Part shown: piece by piece, positions 28,250-36,406 of the stretch | How the letters are laid out: each line of letters begins with the position of its first letter | Position numbering within the stretch: position 1 is the stretch's first letter | Source: Brenneria salicis ATCC 15712 = DSM 30166 | GTDB lineage: Bacteria; Pseudomonadota; Gammaproteobacteria; Enterobacterales; Enterobacteriaceae | Assembly: GCF_003315515.1 (NCBI RefSeq) | Contig: NZ_QNRY01000003.1 | Span: 1-64,000 of the forward strand | Direction of reading: 5' to 3' | DNA: 64,000 nt | Translations under genes and position numbers: made by a program | The notes under the pieces: model-generated | What the model was told of the DNA's origin: nothing | Databases searched by the model: none | The model's input: only the letters and a program-made list of their open reading frames with translations

Positions 28250-29235
28250 TGTCGTCTCGTCAGCGTGGTGTCGCGCTACTGGTGGTCTTGCTGATATTGG
28301 CACTGATGGTGACGATAGCCACGGTGATTACCGAGCGCAGCGGCAAGGCATTTTTGCGCACGGACAGTCAGCTTGGCCGCCAGCAGGCCAAATGGTATGC
28401 CCTGGGTACGGAAGCGCTAGCGGGCAAACTCTTGCAGCGTGATGCCCTAAGCGAGTCTGACAGAACGCATCTGGCGCAAAACTGGGCGCAACCGGGCCGC
28501 AAGTTCCCGATTGACGGGGGGGAAGTATCCGTGCAGCTACAGGATGCCGGCACCTGCTTCAATCTCAATGCGATTAATCAGGGCAGTGGTAATGCCGATA
28601 CGCAGTTAACCATACCTTACCCTGCACAGGTATTTCGTATGCTGTTGCAGCATCTGGGTGAGGAAGCGACGCGAGCGGAGCAGATTGTGGCCGCCGTGCG
28701 CGACTGGATTGATAATGATAGTCATCCGCTGACGAATGGCGCCGAGGATGAGGTTTATGCTTCGCTACCGGTGCCTTACCAGGCGGGAAACAGGGCCATG
28801 AGCGAGATCAGCGAATTGCGCGCGGTATATGGCATGGACGCTGATCTCTATCAGCGCTTGTTGCCCTATGTCTGTGTATTGCCGGTTGAAACGCTGCTGG
28901 TCAATATTAATACGCTGACGGAGGCGCAGGCGCCGCTGCTGGCGGCGCTTTTTCTAAAAGAAATGACGGTGCCGCAAGCTGTGGCGTTGATACAGAAAAG
29001 ACCGCGTACTGGTTGGGAGAGTTTGTCTGTGCTTCAGCAAACGGGATTATTGCCTGAAAACAGTAAAAATACCGTGCAAAGCATACTGACAGTGAAAAGT
29101 GAATGGTTTTTCGCGCAATTGCATGTGCGCGTTGGCGACAGTGACTTTTATCAACGCAGTTTAATTCAACTCAGTGGGCAAAAAGCGTTGGTCGTGCAGC
29201 GGCAATATGGAGGATATAGGACGGTGAATCCATGA
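28246..29235 (+). CDS. outK: Minor pseudopilin OutK
   Basis: This 329-residue GspK is the large atypical pseudopilin capping the pseudopilus. The prepilin-like N-terminus [19 protein letters not shown] lacks Glu+5, as is characteristic of GspK. The large alpha domain follows ([60 protein letters not shown]). ATG 28246 overlaps outJ and a second ATG follows at 28249. The 3' end overlaps outL by 4 bases. Confidence 0.95.
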   Translation: MMSSRQRGVALLVVLLILALMVTIATVITERSGKAFLRTDSQLGRQQAKWYALGTEALAGKLLQRDALSESDRTHLAQNWAQPGRKFPIDGGEVSVQLQDAGTCFNLNAINQGSGNADTQLTIPYPAQVFRMLLQHLGEEATRAEQIVAAVRDWIDNDSHPLTNGAEDEVYASLPVPYQAGNRAMSEISELRAVYGMDADLYQRLLPYVCVLPVETLLVNINTLTEAQAPLLAALFLKEMTVPQAVALIQKRPRTGWESLSVLQQTGLLPENSKNTVQSILTVKSEWFFAQLHVRVGDSDFYQRSLIQLSGQKALVVQRQYGGYRTVNP

Positions 29236-30449
29236 ATCAATCCCAGCACAGCAGAAAAACCTGTCTGATCGTTAGGCTTCCCTCCGCCGATGGGGAAGCC
29301 ATCGAATGGCAGATGAGAGCAAACAGCGGCGATCAGATTGTGGCGCATGGGGGCGGCCGTGCGGAGCAGGTGCGTGAGTCGTTGGCTGGCTACCCGGCTC
29401 CGGCGTTTACCCGCGTGTTGGTGCCAGCCACGGATGTGACTGTGCATACGCTGACGCTCCCTGCTCAGGTCCGGCGTCAGTTGGCGCAAGTTGTGCAGTT
29501 TATGCTGGAAGATCAACTGGCTACCGATATTGAAAAACTACACTTTGCTTTACTCGAACGGCAAGGGGAGACCGGCACGGTTGCCGTGGTGGAAAAAAGT
29601 CGTATGCGCCATTGGTTATCGCAGTGTGCGGAGTCAGGGATAGCGGCGGATTCGCTGCTGCCAGATGCTCAGGTATTGCCCCGGCATAAAGACGGCTGGA
29701 GCGCGCTGAATCACAATGGGACATGGCTGTTTCGACAGGAAAATGGTCATGCCATGGCTGCGGAGTCTTCGTGGTTCGCCGAACTACTGATTGCCTGTGC
29801 GCCGTTGCCCGCTATCTACTGTTATAGCGCGGCGCCAGTGATTGGCGAGGGATTCTCGCCGACCGAATGGCAAACTCTGCCTGAAACGGATTTGTTTGCG
29901 CTGGCGGCGAAGGCCCGTCTGCCGCCTTCAGCCGATTTGCGGCAGGGCGAGTTTGCATCGGTTAAAGCGTGGCGGCATACCCTGCTTCCCTGGCGGGGTG
30001 TCGCTATTGCGCTGTTATGTTACATGCTGCTGGTGATTGGCGAAATGGGATGGACGCATTATCAGCTTTACCGGCAGGCCGCGTACTGGCGTCAGGAGAG
30101 CATCCGCGTCTATCGGCAGCTATTCCCGTCAGAAACAGCGGTAATTAATCCCCGACTGCAAATGCAGCAGCGGTTGCAACGCGCGTCCGCGGTAAAGGGG
30201 ACGCAGGGGTTACTCAGCCAACTCACGGCGTTGCAGCAGATCATCACGCGCAATAGCGATGTACAGATTCAATCCCTGTCTTATGAGGCGTCAGGCTCCG
30301 AACTGCGAGTAGCTTTGCAAGCAACGTCGTATCAGGCACTGGAGCAACTCCAACAACAGGCGGCGGCGTACTATCAGGTTCAGGCGGGCGAGATGCGGCA
30401 GGAAGAGGGCTATGTTGAAGGACGATTAACATTAAGGAGTCGGCCATGA
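29232..30449 (+). CDS. outL: Type II secretion inner-membrane protein OutL
   Basis: This 405-residue GspL anchors the OutE ATPase at the inner membrane. The N-terminal 230 residues form an actin-like cytoplasmic domain (LVPATDVTVHTLTLPAQVRRQLAQVVQFMLEDQLATDIEKLHFAL). There is one membrane helix at about 256-275 (GVAIALLCYMLLVIGEM) and a periplasmic ferredoxin-like domain (LTALQQIITRNSDVQIQSLSYEASGSELRVALQA). It overlaps outK and outM by 4 bases each. Confidence 0.95.
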   Translation: MNQSQHSRKTCLIVRLPSADGEAIEWQMRANSGDQIVAHGGGRAEQVRESLAGYPAPAFTRVLVPATDVTVHTLTLPAQVRRQLAQVVQFMLEDQLATDIEKLHFALLERQGETGTVAVVEKSRMRHWLSQCAESGIAADSLLPDAQVLPRHKDGWSALNHNGTWLFRQENGHAMAAESSWFAELLIACAPLPAIYCYSAAPVIGEGFSPTEWQTLPETDLFALAAKARLPPSADLRQGEFASVKAWRHTLLPWRGVAIALLCYMLLVIGEMGWTHYQLYRQAAYWRQESIRVYRQLFPSETAVINPRLQMQQRLQRASAVKGTQGLLSQLTALQQIITRNSDVQIQSLSYEASGSELRVALQATSYQALEQLQQQAAAYYQVQAGEMRQEEGYVEGRLTLRSRP

Positions 30450-30940
30450 ACGAATTACTACAACGCTGGCGCGCCATGAACCCACGTGAGCGGCAGTTGC
30501 TGTTGGTCTGCGCCGGTATGCTATTACTTTGTCTGGGGTATTACGCGATATGGCAGCCCTGGCAGAACCGCGAGCACCAATGGCAACGCATCATTTCCCG
30601 CGAACAGCAGACGGTTGAGTGGATACAAAAGCAGGCGGTGAACTTGCCGGGAGATGGGCAGGCGCAGGAAGACGTTCAAGGGCGTGATATCAGCCTGCCC
30701 ATTCTGGTATCGCAAAGCACCGGGCGTTACGGACTGACGGTGGTGCGACTGCAACCACAAGGCAGCCAGATTATGGTAGCGTTGGAGCGCAGTGATTTCA
30801 ATACGCTGATCCGTTGGTTGAGCGAGTTGGAACAGAAAAACGGTGTCAGGGTGCTGGCGCTGGATGTCGCCGCCGTGGATCAAAGTCCCGGCAGCGTTGA
30901 TATCACCAGATTATTACTGGCGAGGCCGGATGAAGAGTAA
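30446..30940 (+). CDS. outM: Type II secretion inner-membrane protein OutM
   Basis: This 164-residue GspM partners OutL in the platform. It has a short cytoplasmic segment (LLQRWRAMNPRERQLLLVCAG), a membrane helix at about 18-36 and a periplasmic ferredoxin-like domain (GLTVVRLQPQGSQIMVALERSDFNTLIRWLSELEQKNGVRVLALDVAAVDQSPGSVDITRLLLARP). It is the last gene of the packed outC-outM run. No outN follows, and a terminator lies 15 bases downstream. Confidence 0.95.
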   Translation: MNELLQRWRAMNPRERQLLLVCAGMLLLCLGYYAIWQPWQNREHQWQRIISREQQTVEWIQKQAVNLPGDGQAQEDVQGRDISLPILVSQSTGRYGLTVVRLQPQGSQIMVALERSDFNTLIRWLSELEQKNGVRVLALDVAAVDQSPGSVDITRLLLARPDEE

Positions 30941-30954
30941 CGCCGTCGGGCCTT

Positions 30955-30980
30955 TTGCCTGAATTTTCAGGCGATTTTTC
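30955..30980 (+). terminator. Terminator between outM and outO
   Basis: GCCTGA (30957-30962) pairs with TCAGGC (30967-30972) around a 4-base loop, followed by GATTTTT. It separates outC-outM from outO, which therefore probably has its own promoter in 30981-31126. Confidence 0.65.
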
Positions 30981-31126
30981 AGCAATAATTGCGCAGCGAT
31001 TCGCAATAACCAAACTCCCCGGCCTGACGCCATTGGCGTATTGCACAGACTATGAAAGTATGCCTGTGGCTTAAGCGGGGATAGCGTTTATTAAACATCA
31101 TTATCGAGTATCAGGATGGGATTGGC

Positions 31127-31972
31127 ATGGAAGGGATATTGGCATTTGCCGAAAGATTTCCCGCAGGGTGGCTGGCTGCATTAGCATTGGCTGGCCTGAT
31201 GGTGGGCAGTTTTCTGAATGTGGTGATTTACCGGTTGCCAATCATGCTGGAGCGGCGCTGGCACTGGGATGCCTGTGCCCAACTCGGTTTGCCGCTGCCT
31301 GTTGATGAACCGCACTATAATCTCTGGTGGCCGCCATCTGGTTGTCCGCACTGCCAACATGCCATCGCGATAAAAGACAATATTCCGATAGTTAGCTGGT
31401 TATGGTTGCGTGGTCGCTCGCGATGCTGCCAGCGACCGATATCCACGCAATATCCACTGATTGAAGTGCTGACCATGCTGTTCTTCATGTCCGCCGGGTT
31501 GCTGTGGCCACCCGGTATGGCGCTATGGGGCGCGTTGATCCTACTATCGTTCCTGTTGGTATTGACGGTTATTGACATGAAAACATGGCTGCTGCCAGAT
31601 GCGCTGACGCTGCCTTTACTCTGGCTGGGCCTGATGTTTAACCTGTCGGGTACGTTTGTTTCCCTGGATGATGCGGTGATTGGGGCGATAGCCGGTTACC
31701 TGTCTCTCTGGTTGCTGTACTGGGGATTTATATTACTTACAGGCAAAGACGCGCTGGGATATGGCGATTTTAAACTACTGGCGGCGCTGGGCGGGTGGCT
31801 GGGCTGGCGTGCATTACCCAATCTGATGCTTATCGCCGCCTTGAGCGGGTTGATCGCTACGTTAGCGTGGCGTTGGGTACGGCGGAAAAAGACAGATCAA
31901 CCGTTGGCATTCGGTCCCTGGCTGGCTGTCGGCGGCGGCATTAGCATCCTGATTAACGGGATAGGCGTATAG
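31127..31972 (+). CDS. outO: Prepilin peptidase / methyltransferase OutO
   Basis: This 281-residue inner-membrane aspartic protease cuts and N-methylates the OutG-K pseudopilins. It has MVGSFLNVVIYRLP near the N-terminus and about eight membrane segments. The catalytic aspartates are in VIDMKTWLLPD and GYGDFKLLAALGGWLGW. The cytoplasmic zinc loop starts with CPHC (C73, C76), but the second half reads SRCCQRPIS: the expected first Cys of the pair is Ser98, with Cys100 and Cys101 present, so the usual CxxC...CxxC pattern is incomplete. Family members without the cysteines exist and are active, so function is likely. Convergent evidence is its place directly after the out operon. Confidence 0.93.
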   Translation: MEGILAFAERFPAGWLAALALAGLMVGSFLNVVIYRLPIMLERRWHWDACAQLGLPLPVDEPHYNLWWPPSGCPHCQHAIAIKDNIPIVSWLWLRGRSRCCQRPISTQYPLIEVLTMLFFMSAGLLWPPGMALWGALILLSFLLVLTVIDMKTWLLPDALTLPLLWLGLMFNLSGTFVSLDDAVIGAIAGYLSLWLLYWGFILLTGKDALGYGDFKLLAALGGWLGWRALPNLMLIAALSGLIATLAWRWVRRKKTDQPLAFGPWLAVGGGISILINGIGV

Positions 31973-31989
31973 CAAATGTATCGCATAAA

Positions 31990-32030
31990 AACAGGCTGAG
32001 GGTATTTACACCATCAGCCTGCGTTTTGTT
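31990..32030 (+). terminator. Terminator after outO
   Basis: CAGGCTGA (31992-31999) pairs with TCAGCCTG (32014-32021) and is followed by CGTTTTGTT. It closes the secretion island. Confidence 0.65.
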
Positions 32031-32083
32031 CATCTCTGTTCTGCGCCTTTCAGGAAATCTGTTCCGTCAGGCAAAATGACTGG

Positions 32084-32158
32084 TTATTCCACCATCAGTA
32101 TAAAAGTACTCACCCAAACAACCAGACAGAATGAGATACCCATAAAAAAATACTTCAC
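32084..32158 (-). CDS. ypdK: Small membrane protein YpdK
   Basis: This 24-residue protein starts at GTG 32158, preceded by GGAG at about 9 bases. It begins MKYFFMGISF, the same first ten residues as I recall for E. coli YpdK (23 residues), and continues as one hydrophobic helix ending ILMVE. YpdK is a membrane protein of unknown function found in small-protein screens. Position agrees: in E. coli ypdK lies next to alaC on the side leading to argW and yfdC, and here it lies between alaC and argW with the out cluster inserted. The competing 89-residue frame over the same bases is less convincing. The sequence match is from memory. Confidence 0.75.
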   Translation of the reverse strand: MKYFFMGISFCLVVWVSTFILMVE

Positions 32159-32609
32159 CGATATATTCTCCAGCAGAAACCACGCCAGCAACGATCCCGA
32201 TTGTGCGTTTTATTATGGAAGGGAAATGCGTGCCGTTTGCTATTGCGCAGCGGGAAAACAATTCCCCGTTGTCATCACCAGAGGTCACACTAGTTATGAC
32301 GGGATCGGCGCTCAATCTACGCCGAGTGAGGGGCATAATTCAAGAGGGCGGAGACACTAAATTTATCGAAATAGCATTAAAAAGCGTTCAGTGCCGATAG
32401 CCGCTAAAGGGTGAAACCGCGCAACCTCGGATCCTGCTTTATTCGTCAGCCTGATTAATCTTAATATCAGGCTGGATCTGTCGCCGGCAATATTATCAGG
32501 TAAATCGGGCAACCGAGGCCATCTCTGTTATTATTGCCACTCATCATGCGCCGTCAGTGGACTGGCGTAGGTTCTCGTCGTGTCACTGTTGGTAATAAGA
32601 GTAATTATT
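32159..32609. other. Non-coding gap between ypdK and dbpA
   Basis: About 450 bases hold no gene I can support. An inverted repeat at 32447-32474 (CAGCCTGAT with ATCAGGCTG, loop 10) has no T run and may be a structural or regulatory element. The dbpA start lies at the right end. Confidence 0.4.
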
Positions 32610-33992
32610 GTGAGTACAACCGCATTTTCTTCCCTTGCTCTGCCTGCCGAGCAGTTATCTAATCTTAATGAACTGGGCTATGCCGCAATGACCCCTGTTC
32701 AGGCTGCCGCGTTACCGGCCATCCTGCATGGCGCCGATGTGCGCGCCAGGGCGAAAACCGGCAGCGGTAAAACGGCGGCTTTCGGTATTGGCCTGCTCAA
32801 TCGGATTGTTGTCGAGGCGTTTGTGACTCAGGCACTAGTGCTATGTCCAACGCGTGAACTGGCGGATCAGGTGAGTAAGGAACTGCGTCGTTTGGCGCGT
32901 TTTGCGCAGAATATCAAAATTCTGACGCTGTGCGGCGGCCAGCCTATCGGTCATCAGTTGGATTCGTTGGTTCATGCGCCGCATATTGTGGTCGGTACGC
33001 CGGGGCGCATTCAGGATCACCTGCGTAAGCAATCTCTGTTGCTTGATGCATTGAAAGTGCTGGTGCTGGATGAAGCGGATCGCATGCTGGATATGGGGTT
33101 TACGGACGCAATTGATGATGTGATCAGTTATACGCCTTCAACTCGTCAGACATTGCTATTTTCAGCCACCTATCCGAATGAAATCGAACAGATTAGCGCC
33201 CGCGTTCAGCGTCAGCCATTGAGCGTCGATGTGGTTGATGAAAACGCTGAACCGGCCATCGAACAACGTTTTTATGAAACTACCAGAGAGCAGCGTTTAC
33301 CGCTGTTGATCGCTATTCTGAACCATTATCAGCCTGCATCCTGCGTGGTGTTCTGTAACACAAAGCGTGATTGTCAGGGCGTATTTGACGCGTTGGATTC
33401 TCGTGGTATCAGTGTTTCGGCGCTACATGGCGATCTGGAGCAGCGCGATCGCGATCAAGTATTGGTACGCTTTTCCAATCGCAGTTGCCGTGTGTTGGTG
33501 GCGACCGATGTGGCTGCTCGCGGGCTGGACATAAAAGAACTGGAACTGGTCGTGAATTTCGAACTGGCTTTCGATCCAGAAGTGCATGTTCACCGTATTG
33601 GCCGAACCGGACGGGCGGGAATGCAAGGGCTGGCCGTCAGTTTATGTGTACCGCAGGAGATGAACCGCGCTCATTTGCTCGAAGATTATCAAGGTATACC
33701 AATCAATTGGGCATCGACCGCTGAAATCAGTCGTAGTGGCGTCGCTGAATTGGCACCGGAAATGATGACGCTATGCATTGATGGCGGTCGTAAAGCCAAA
33801 ATTCGTCCGGGTGATATTCTCGGCGCATTGACCGGTGAAGCGGGGTTGACCGCAGCGGACGTCGGCAAAATCGATATGTTCCCCATGCATGCTTACGTGG
33901 CTATCCGCAAAGCCAGTGCGAAGCGAGCGCTGCAACAACTTCAACAAGGCAAGATAAAAGGGAAAAGCTGCAAAGTCAGGTTGTTGAAATAA
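32610..33992 (+). CDS. dbpA: ATP-dependent RNA helicase DbpA
   Basis: This 460-residue DEAD-box helicase acts in 50S subunit assembly by binding hairpin 92 of 23S rRNA. Visible motifs are the Q motif (MTPVQAAALP), AKTGSGKT, PTRELA, TPGR, DEAD (VLDEADRML), SAT, ATDVAARGLDI and HRIGRTGRAG. The C-terminal RNA-binding domain that gives DbpA its specificity is present at about 385-460 (MTLCIDGGRKAKIRPGDILGALTGEAGL, ending GKIKGKSCKVRLLK). GTG 32610 is chosen because MSTTAFSSL aligns with E. coli; there is no ATG. It is transcribed alone. Confidence 0.97.
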   Translation: MSTTAFSSLALPAEQLSNLNELGYAAMTPVQAAALPAILHGADVRARAKTGSGKTAAFGIGLLNRIVVEAFVTQALVLCPTRELADQVSKELRRLARFAQNIKILTLCGGQPIGHQLDSLVHAPHIVVGTPGRIQDHLRKQSLLLDALKVLVLDEADRMLDMGFTDAIDDVISYTPSTRQTLLFSATYPNEIEQISARVQRQPLSVDVVDENAEPAIEQRFYETTREQRLPLLIAILNHYQPASCVVFCNTKRDCQGVFDALDSRGISVSALHGDLEQRDRDQVLVRFSNRSCRVLVATDVAARGLDIKELELVVNFELAFDPEVHVHRIGRTGRAGMQGLAVSLCVPQEMNRAHLLEDYQGIPINWASTAEISRSGVAELAPEMMTLCIDGGRKAKIRPGDILGALTGEAGLTAADVGKIDMFPMHAYVAIRKASAKRALQQLQQGKIKGKSCKVRLLK

Positions 33993-34072
33993 TGCAGAGA
34001 TAGGTTGGGTCAGGGGGAATACGTTCCTAATCGATCGGGCCTGTCATTAGTAAAACGCTTTTCCTGCAATGC

Positions 34073-34107
34073 TGGCCTTGTGTAATGGTAGTGGTCACAC
34101 AAGGCCA
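34073..34107. repeat. Perfect 11-bp inverted repeat downstream of dbpA
   Basis: TGGCCTTGTGT (34073-34083) and ACACAAGGCCA (34097-34107) enclose a 13-base loop. It has no following T run. It may terminate dbpA or act as a binding site; I do not recognise it as a known repeat family. Confidence 0.6.
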
Positions 34108-34276
34108 ACGTTATCAATCAGGTGCGTTTGTCGTGCGGTCTGAGTCTGTTAACCAATAAACGGGAGTGGTCGCGGTTCAACAGCTAAAATAATAAAAATG
34201 AAATTCTATTTTTAATTAAAAGATACGGCATAGTAATAACGATAAGAATTAACTTGATAACAGTTTTATATGATCA

Positions 34277-34828
34277 TTATGATGACTCGTTTTCTCCTTC
34301 ATTATTGTGCAACATTTCCTGAATCTGCTGATAAATCTCGGCGGCGGACATATTGTTGTATGACATGGAACTTTCAAAAGTTAATACTTGCTCTTTCCCC
34401 GGTTCTTGCAGGAAGCTCAATAAGGCGAGGTCTTCCTGCGTGATTCGTTTTCCGGTAAAAGCATCAAACATTTCGGATTGCCCATTCGGATACTTAACAA
34501 TAGAAATCAGCTTACCGTCATACAAGGGGATTCCTTGCATGGTGAGCTTGTATTCGGAGGCGGTTTGCTGCTCCTCCTCCTGATCTTCGGCAGATTTTTT
34601 TTCTGCATTCTCGTCATCGATCATACGTTTTTTATCGGATGACAACGTGACTCGCGTACTTGTACCATTTTGGGACGTCGTTGAAGGGGATGAATCAGAA
34701 TTTGTGAATGTGTCGGTTTTATTGTTTGTACCAATGGCAGTAACGGCATCCGCATTGGTTGCAACACCCGCCGCAGGCATATTGGGTTGGATATTTACAT
34801 TCAGGGGCTGAATATCTGGTATAACCAC
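34277..34828 (-). CDS. Orphan acidic protein, function unknown
   Basis: This 183-residue protein starts at GTG 34828 with a strong AAGGAG about 7 bases upstream, so it is probably expressed. Residues 1-70 are disordered-looking, rich in Asn, Thr, Ser and Ala. Residues 70-95 are highly charged (KKSAEDQEEEQQ). The C-terminal half looks folded (LTMQGIPLYDGKLISIVKYPNGQSEMFDAFTGKRITQEDLALLSFL) and ends in an acidic tail. There is no signal peptide or membrane segment. The polar, Ser/Asn-rich N-terminus recalls type III secreted effectors, but I see no hrp box upstream and no chaperone gene beside it. It lies in an AT-rich gap between dbpA and yedI. Confidence 0.7.
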   Translation of the reverse strand: MVIPDIQPLNVNIQPNMPAAGVATNADAVTAIGTNNKTDTFTNSDSSPSTTSQNGTSTRVTLSSDKKRMIDDENAEKKSAEDQEEEQQTASEYKLTMQGIPLYDGKLISIVKYPNGQSEMFDAFTGKRITQEDLALLSFLQEPGKEQVLTFESSMSYNNMSAAEIYQQIQEMLHNNEGENESS

Positions 34829-35313
34829 AATATAACTCCTTCTTATATCTATTTAATACTGACAATTTTCATACCAGTGGAGTACTTCAATGTATTAAGG
34901 CCAAATGATTGATATAAGATCATTATTTATGACCGGAGTGATAATTATAACTAATGGTGGAATGTCTCCCTTACGGAAAACACAGCCCCTTCTCCAGTTT
35001 AATCACATCAATGACGCGGCCCAGTAAAGATGTAAATAGTGACAAGCGGAGTAACACGGCAAAAAAACGTGTTATCGTAAAATAGATCGGCCAATTTATC
35101 TATTTCATTAATACTTAAAAATTATATTTTTTGGTTTTTTTTTACTAAAAGTGCATTAGTCTCTCTACTGGAATGGAAAAGGCGCATGACAGCAAGGAAA
35201 GACGATTTGTCAGTGGGGAATGGGATTCTGGCGGGATTCCGTCTATGCTGATGTCTGAAATACAGGTAGATACCCTGTCGTTAACATAATGAACCCGAAT
35301 AAGGAAAGATACT
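34829..35313. other. AT-rich intergenic region upstream of the orphan gene and yedI
   Basis: About 485 bases between divergent genes, presumably holding both promoters. I find no gene, tRNA or clear operator. Composition is lower in GC than the backbone. Confidence 0.4.
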
Positions 35314-36225
35314 TTGGCTGGAGCAAGTTTACTGACGCTGTTGGATGATATCGCCACGTTGCTGGACGATATTTCTGTAATGGGGAAGATGGCTGTTAAA
35401 AAAACGGCGGGGGTGCTGGGCGACGATCTGTCGCTGAACGCGCAACAGGTAAGTGGGGTAACGGCGAATCGTGAACTGCCCGTGGTCTGGCGGGTAGCAA
35501 AAGGCTCGTTTCTGAATAAAGTTTTTCTGGTGCCGATGGCGTTACTTATTAGCGCATTTTTACCTTGGGCGATTACGCCGTTGTTGATGATTGGGGGAGC
35601 CTACCTCTGCTATGAAGGGGTGGAAAAAGTGATGCACAGTCTGCATCGCGATAAAAACCAGCAAACCCCGGAAGCCAGACAGCAGCGATTATTGGCCGCT
35701 GCTCAGGCGGACTCGGCAGAGTATGAAACCGATAAAGTGAAAGGGGCGATCCGTACCGACTTTATTCTTTCGGCAGAGATTATCGCGATCACGCTGGGGA
35801 TTGTGTCTGAGGCGCCGTTGCTTAATCAGGTGCTTGTGTTGTCGGGGATTGCAATTCTGGTGACGGTTGGGGTGTATGGCATTGTGGCCGGCATCGTCAA
35901 ACTGGACGACCTGGGGATGTGGTTGGAGCAGCGAGCCTCAATCGTGGCGCAAAAAGTGGGAGCCGGGCTTCTGGTTGCCGCGCCTTGGTTGATGAAAATG
36001 CTTTCCGTCGTGGGGACGCTGGCGATGTTTTTGGTCGGTGGGGGTATTGTTGTACACGGTGTGCCTCGCCTTTATCATGCCATCACCGTTTTTGGCGAAC
36101 GTTTTGGCACACTTGGAGCCATGCTGGTGGCAAATCTGGCTAATCTGGTGGTGGGTATTATCCTTGGCGCTATCGTGCTGTTTGTCGTCAACCAGATTAG
36201 CCGACTGTGGGGGAAAAAAGCGTAA
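35314..36225 (+). CDS. yedI: Inner-membrane protein YedI (DUF808 family)
   Basis: This 303-residue DUF808 protein is close to E. coli YedI along its length: [45 protein letters not shown] at the N-terminus, about six membrane segments, [21 protein letters not shown] in the middle and [14 protein letters not shown] near the end. The molecular function is unknown. The start is TTG 35314 with AAGGA upstream, giving the conserved (M)AGASLL start; no ATG is available. It is transcribed toward the argW tRNA. Confidence 0.93.
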   Translation: MAGASLLTLLDDIATLLDDISVMGKMAVKKTAGVLGDDLSLNAQQVSGVTANRELPVVWRVAKGSFLNKVFLVPMALLISAFLPWAITPLLMIGGAYLCYEGVEKVMHSLHRDKNQQTPEARQQRLLAAAQADSAEYETDKVKGAIRTDFILSAEIIAITLGIVSEAPLLNQVLVLSGIAILVTVGVYGIVAGIVKLDDLGMWLEQRASIVAQKVGAGLLVAAPWLMKMLSVVGTLAMFLVGGGIVVHGVPRLYHAITVFGERFGTLGAMLVANLANLVVGIILGAIVLFVVNQISRLWGKKA

Positions 36226-36261
36226 CCATATTGTGCAGGACGGGCAATGTCGTCATGGTGA

Positions 36262-36336
36262 TGGCGTCCCCAGCAGGAATCGAACCTACAACTAGCCCTT
36301 AGGAGGGGCTCGTTATATCCATTTAACTATGGGGAC
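36262..36336 (-). tRNA. argW: tRNA-Arg(CCU)
   Basis: This is a 75-nt minus-strand tRNA with encoded CCA, anticodon loop CTCCTAA (anticodon CCT) and T arm GGTTCGATTCC, matching E. coli argW. In E. coli it is the attachment site of prophage KplE1 beside yfdC; here it still neighbours yfdC and no prophage is present. A TATAAT -10 box lies about 14-19 bases upstream (36350-36355). Confidence 0.96.
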
Positions 36337-36406
36337 TTGCAGCGCGGCCATTATACTCGTTTTCGTTCTGAAAATAAGTACTTATACCGCGCGTTTGCTT
36401 AAACTG

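Noticed and set aside
32067-32336. An 89-residue minus-strand frame ending in a short-chain-dehydrogenase-like GEYFYTDGGITS
   Set aside because: No Rossmann motif, no catalytic Tyr-x-x-x-Lys and no plausible start. The ypdK frame in the same bases has a ribosome binding site, a recognisable sequence and syntenic position.
34829-34970. A possible hrp box upstream of the orphan gene
   Set aside because: GTGG-containing stretches occur, but none is paired with a GGAACC-type element at the right spacing.
36262-36406. A prophage or integrase at argW
   Set aside because: argW is a known integration site, but here it runs directly into yfdC on one side and yedI on the other with no phage genes or att duplication visible.
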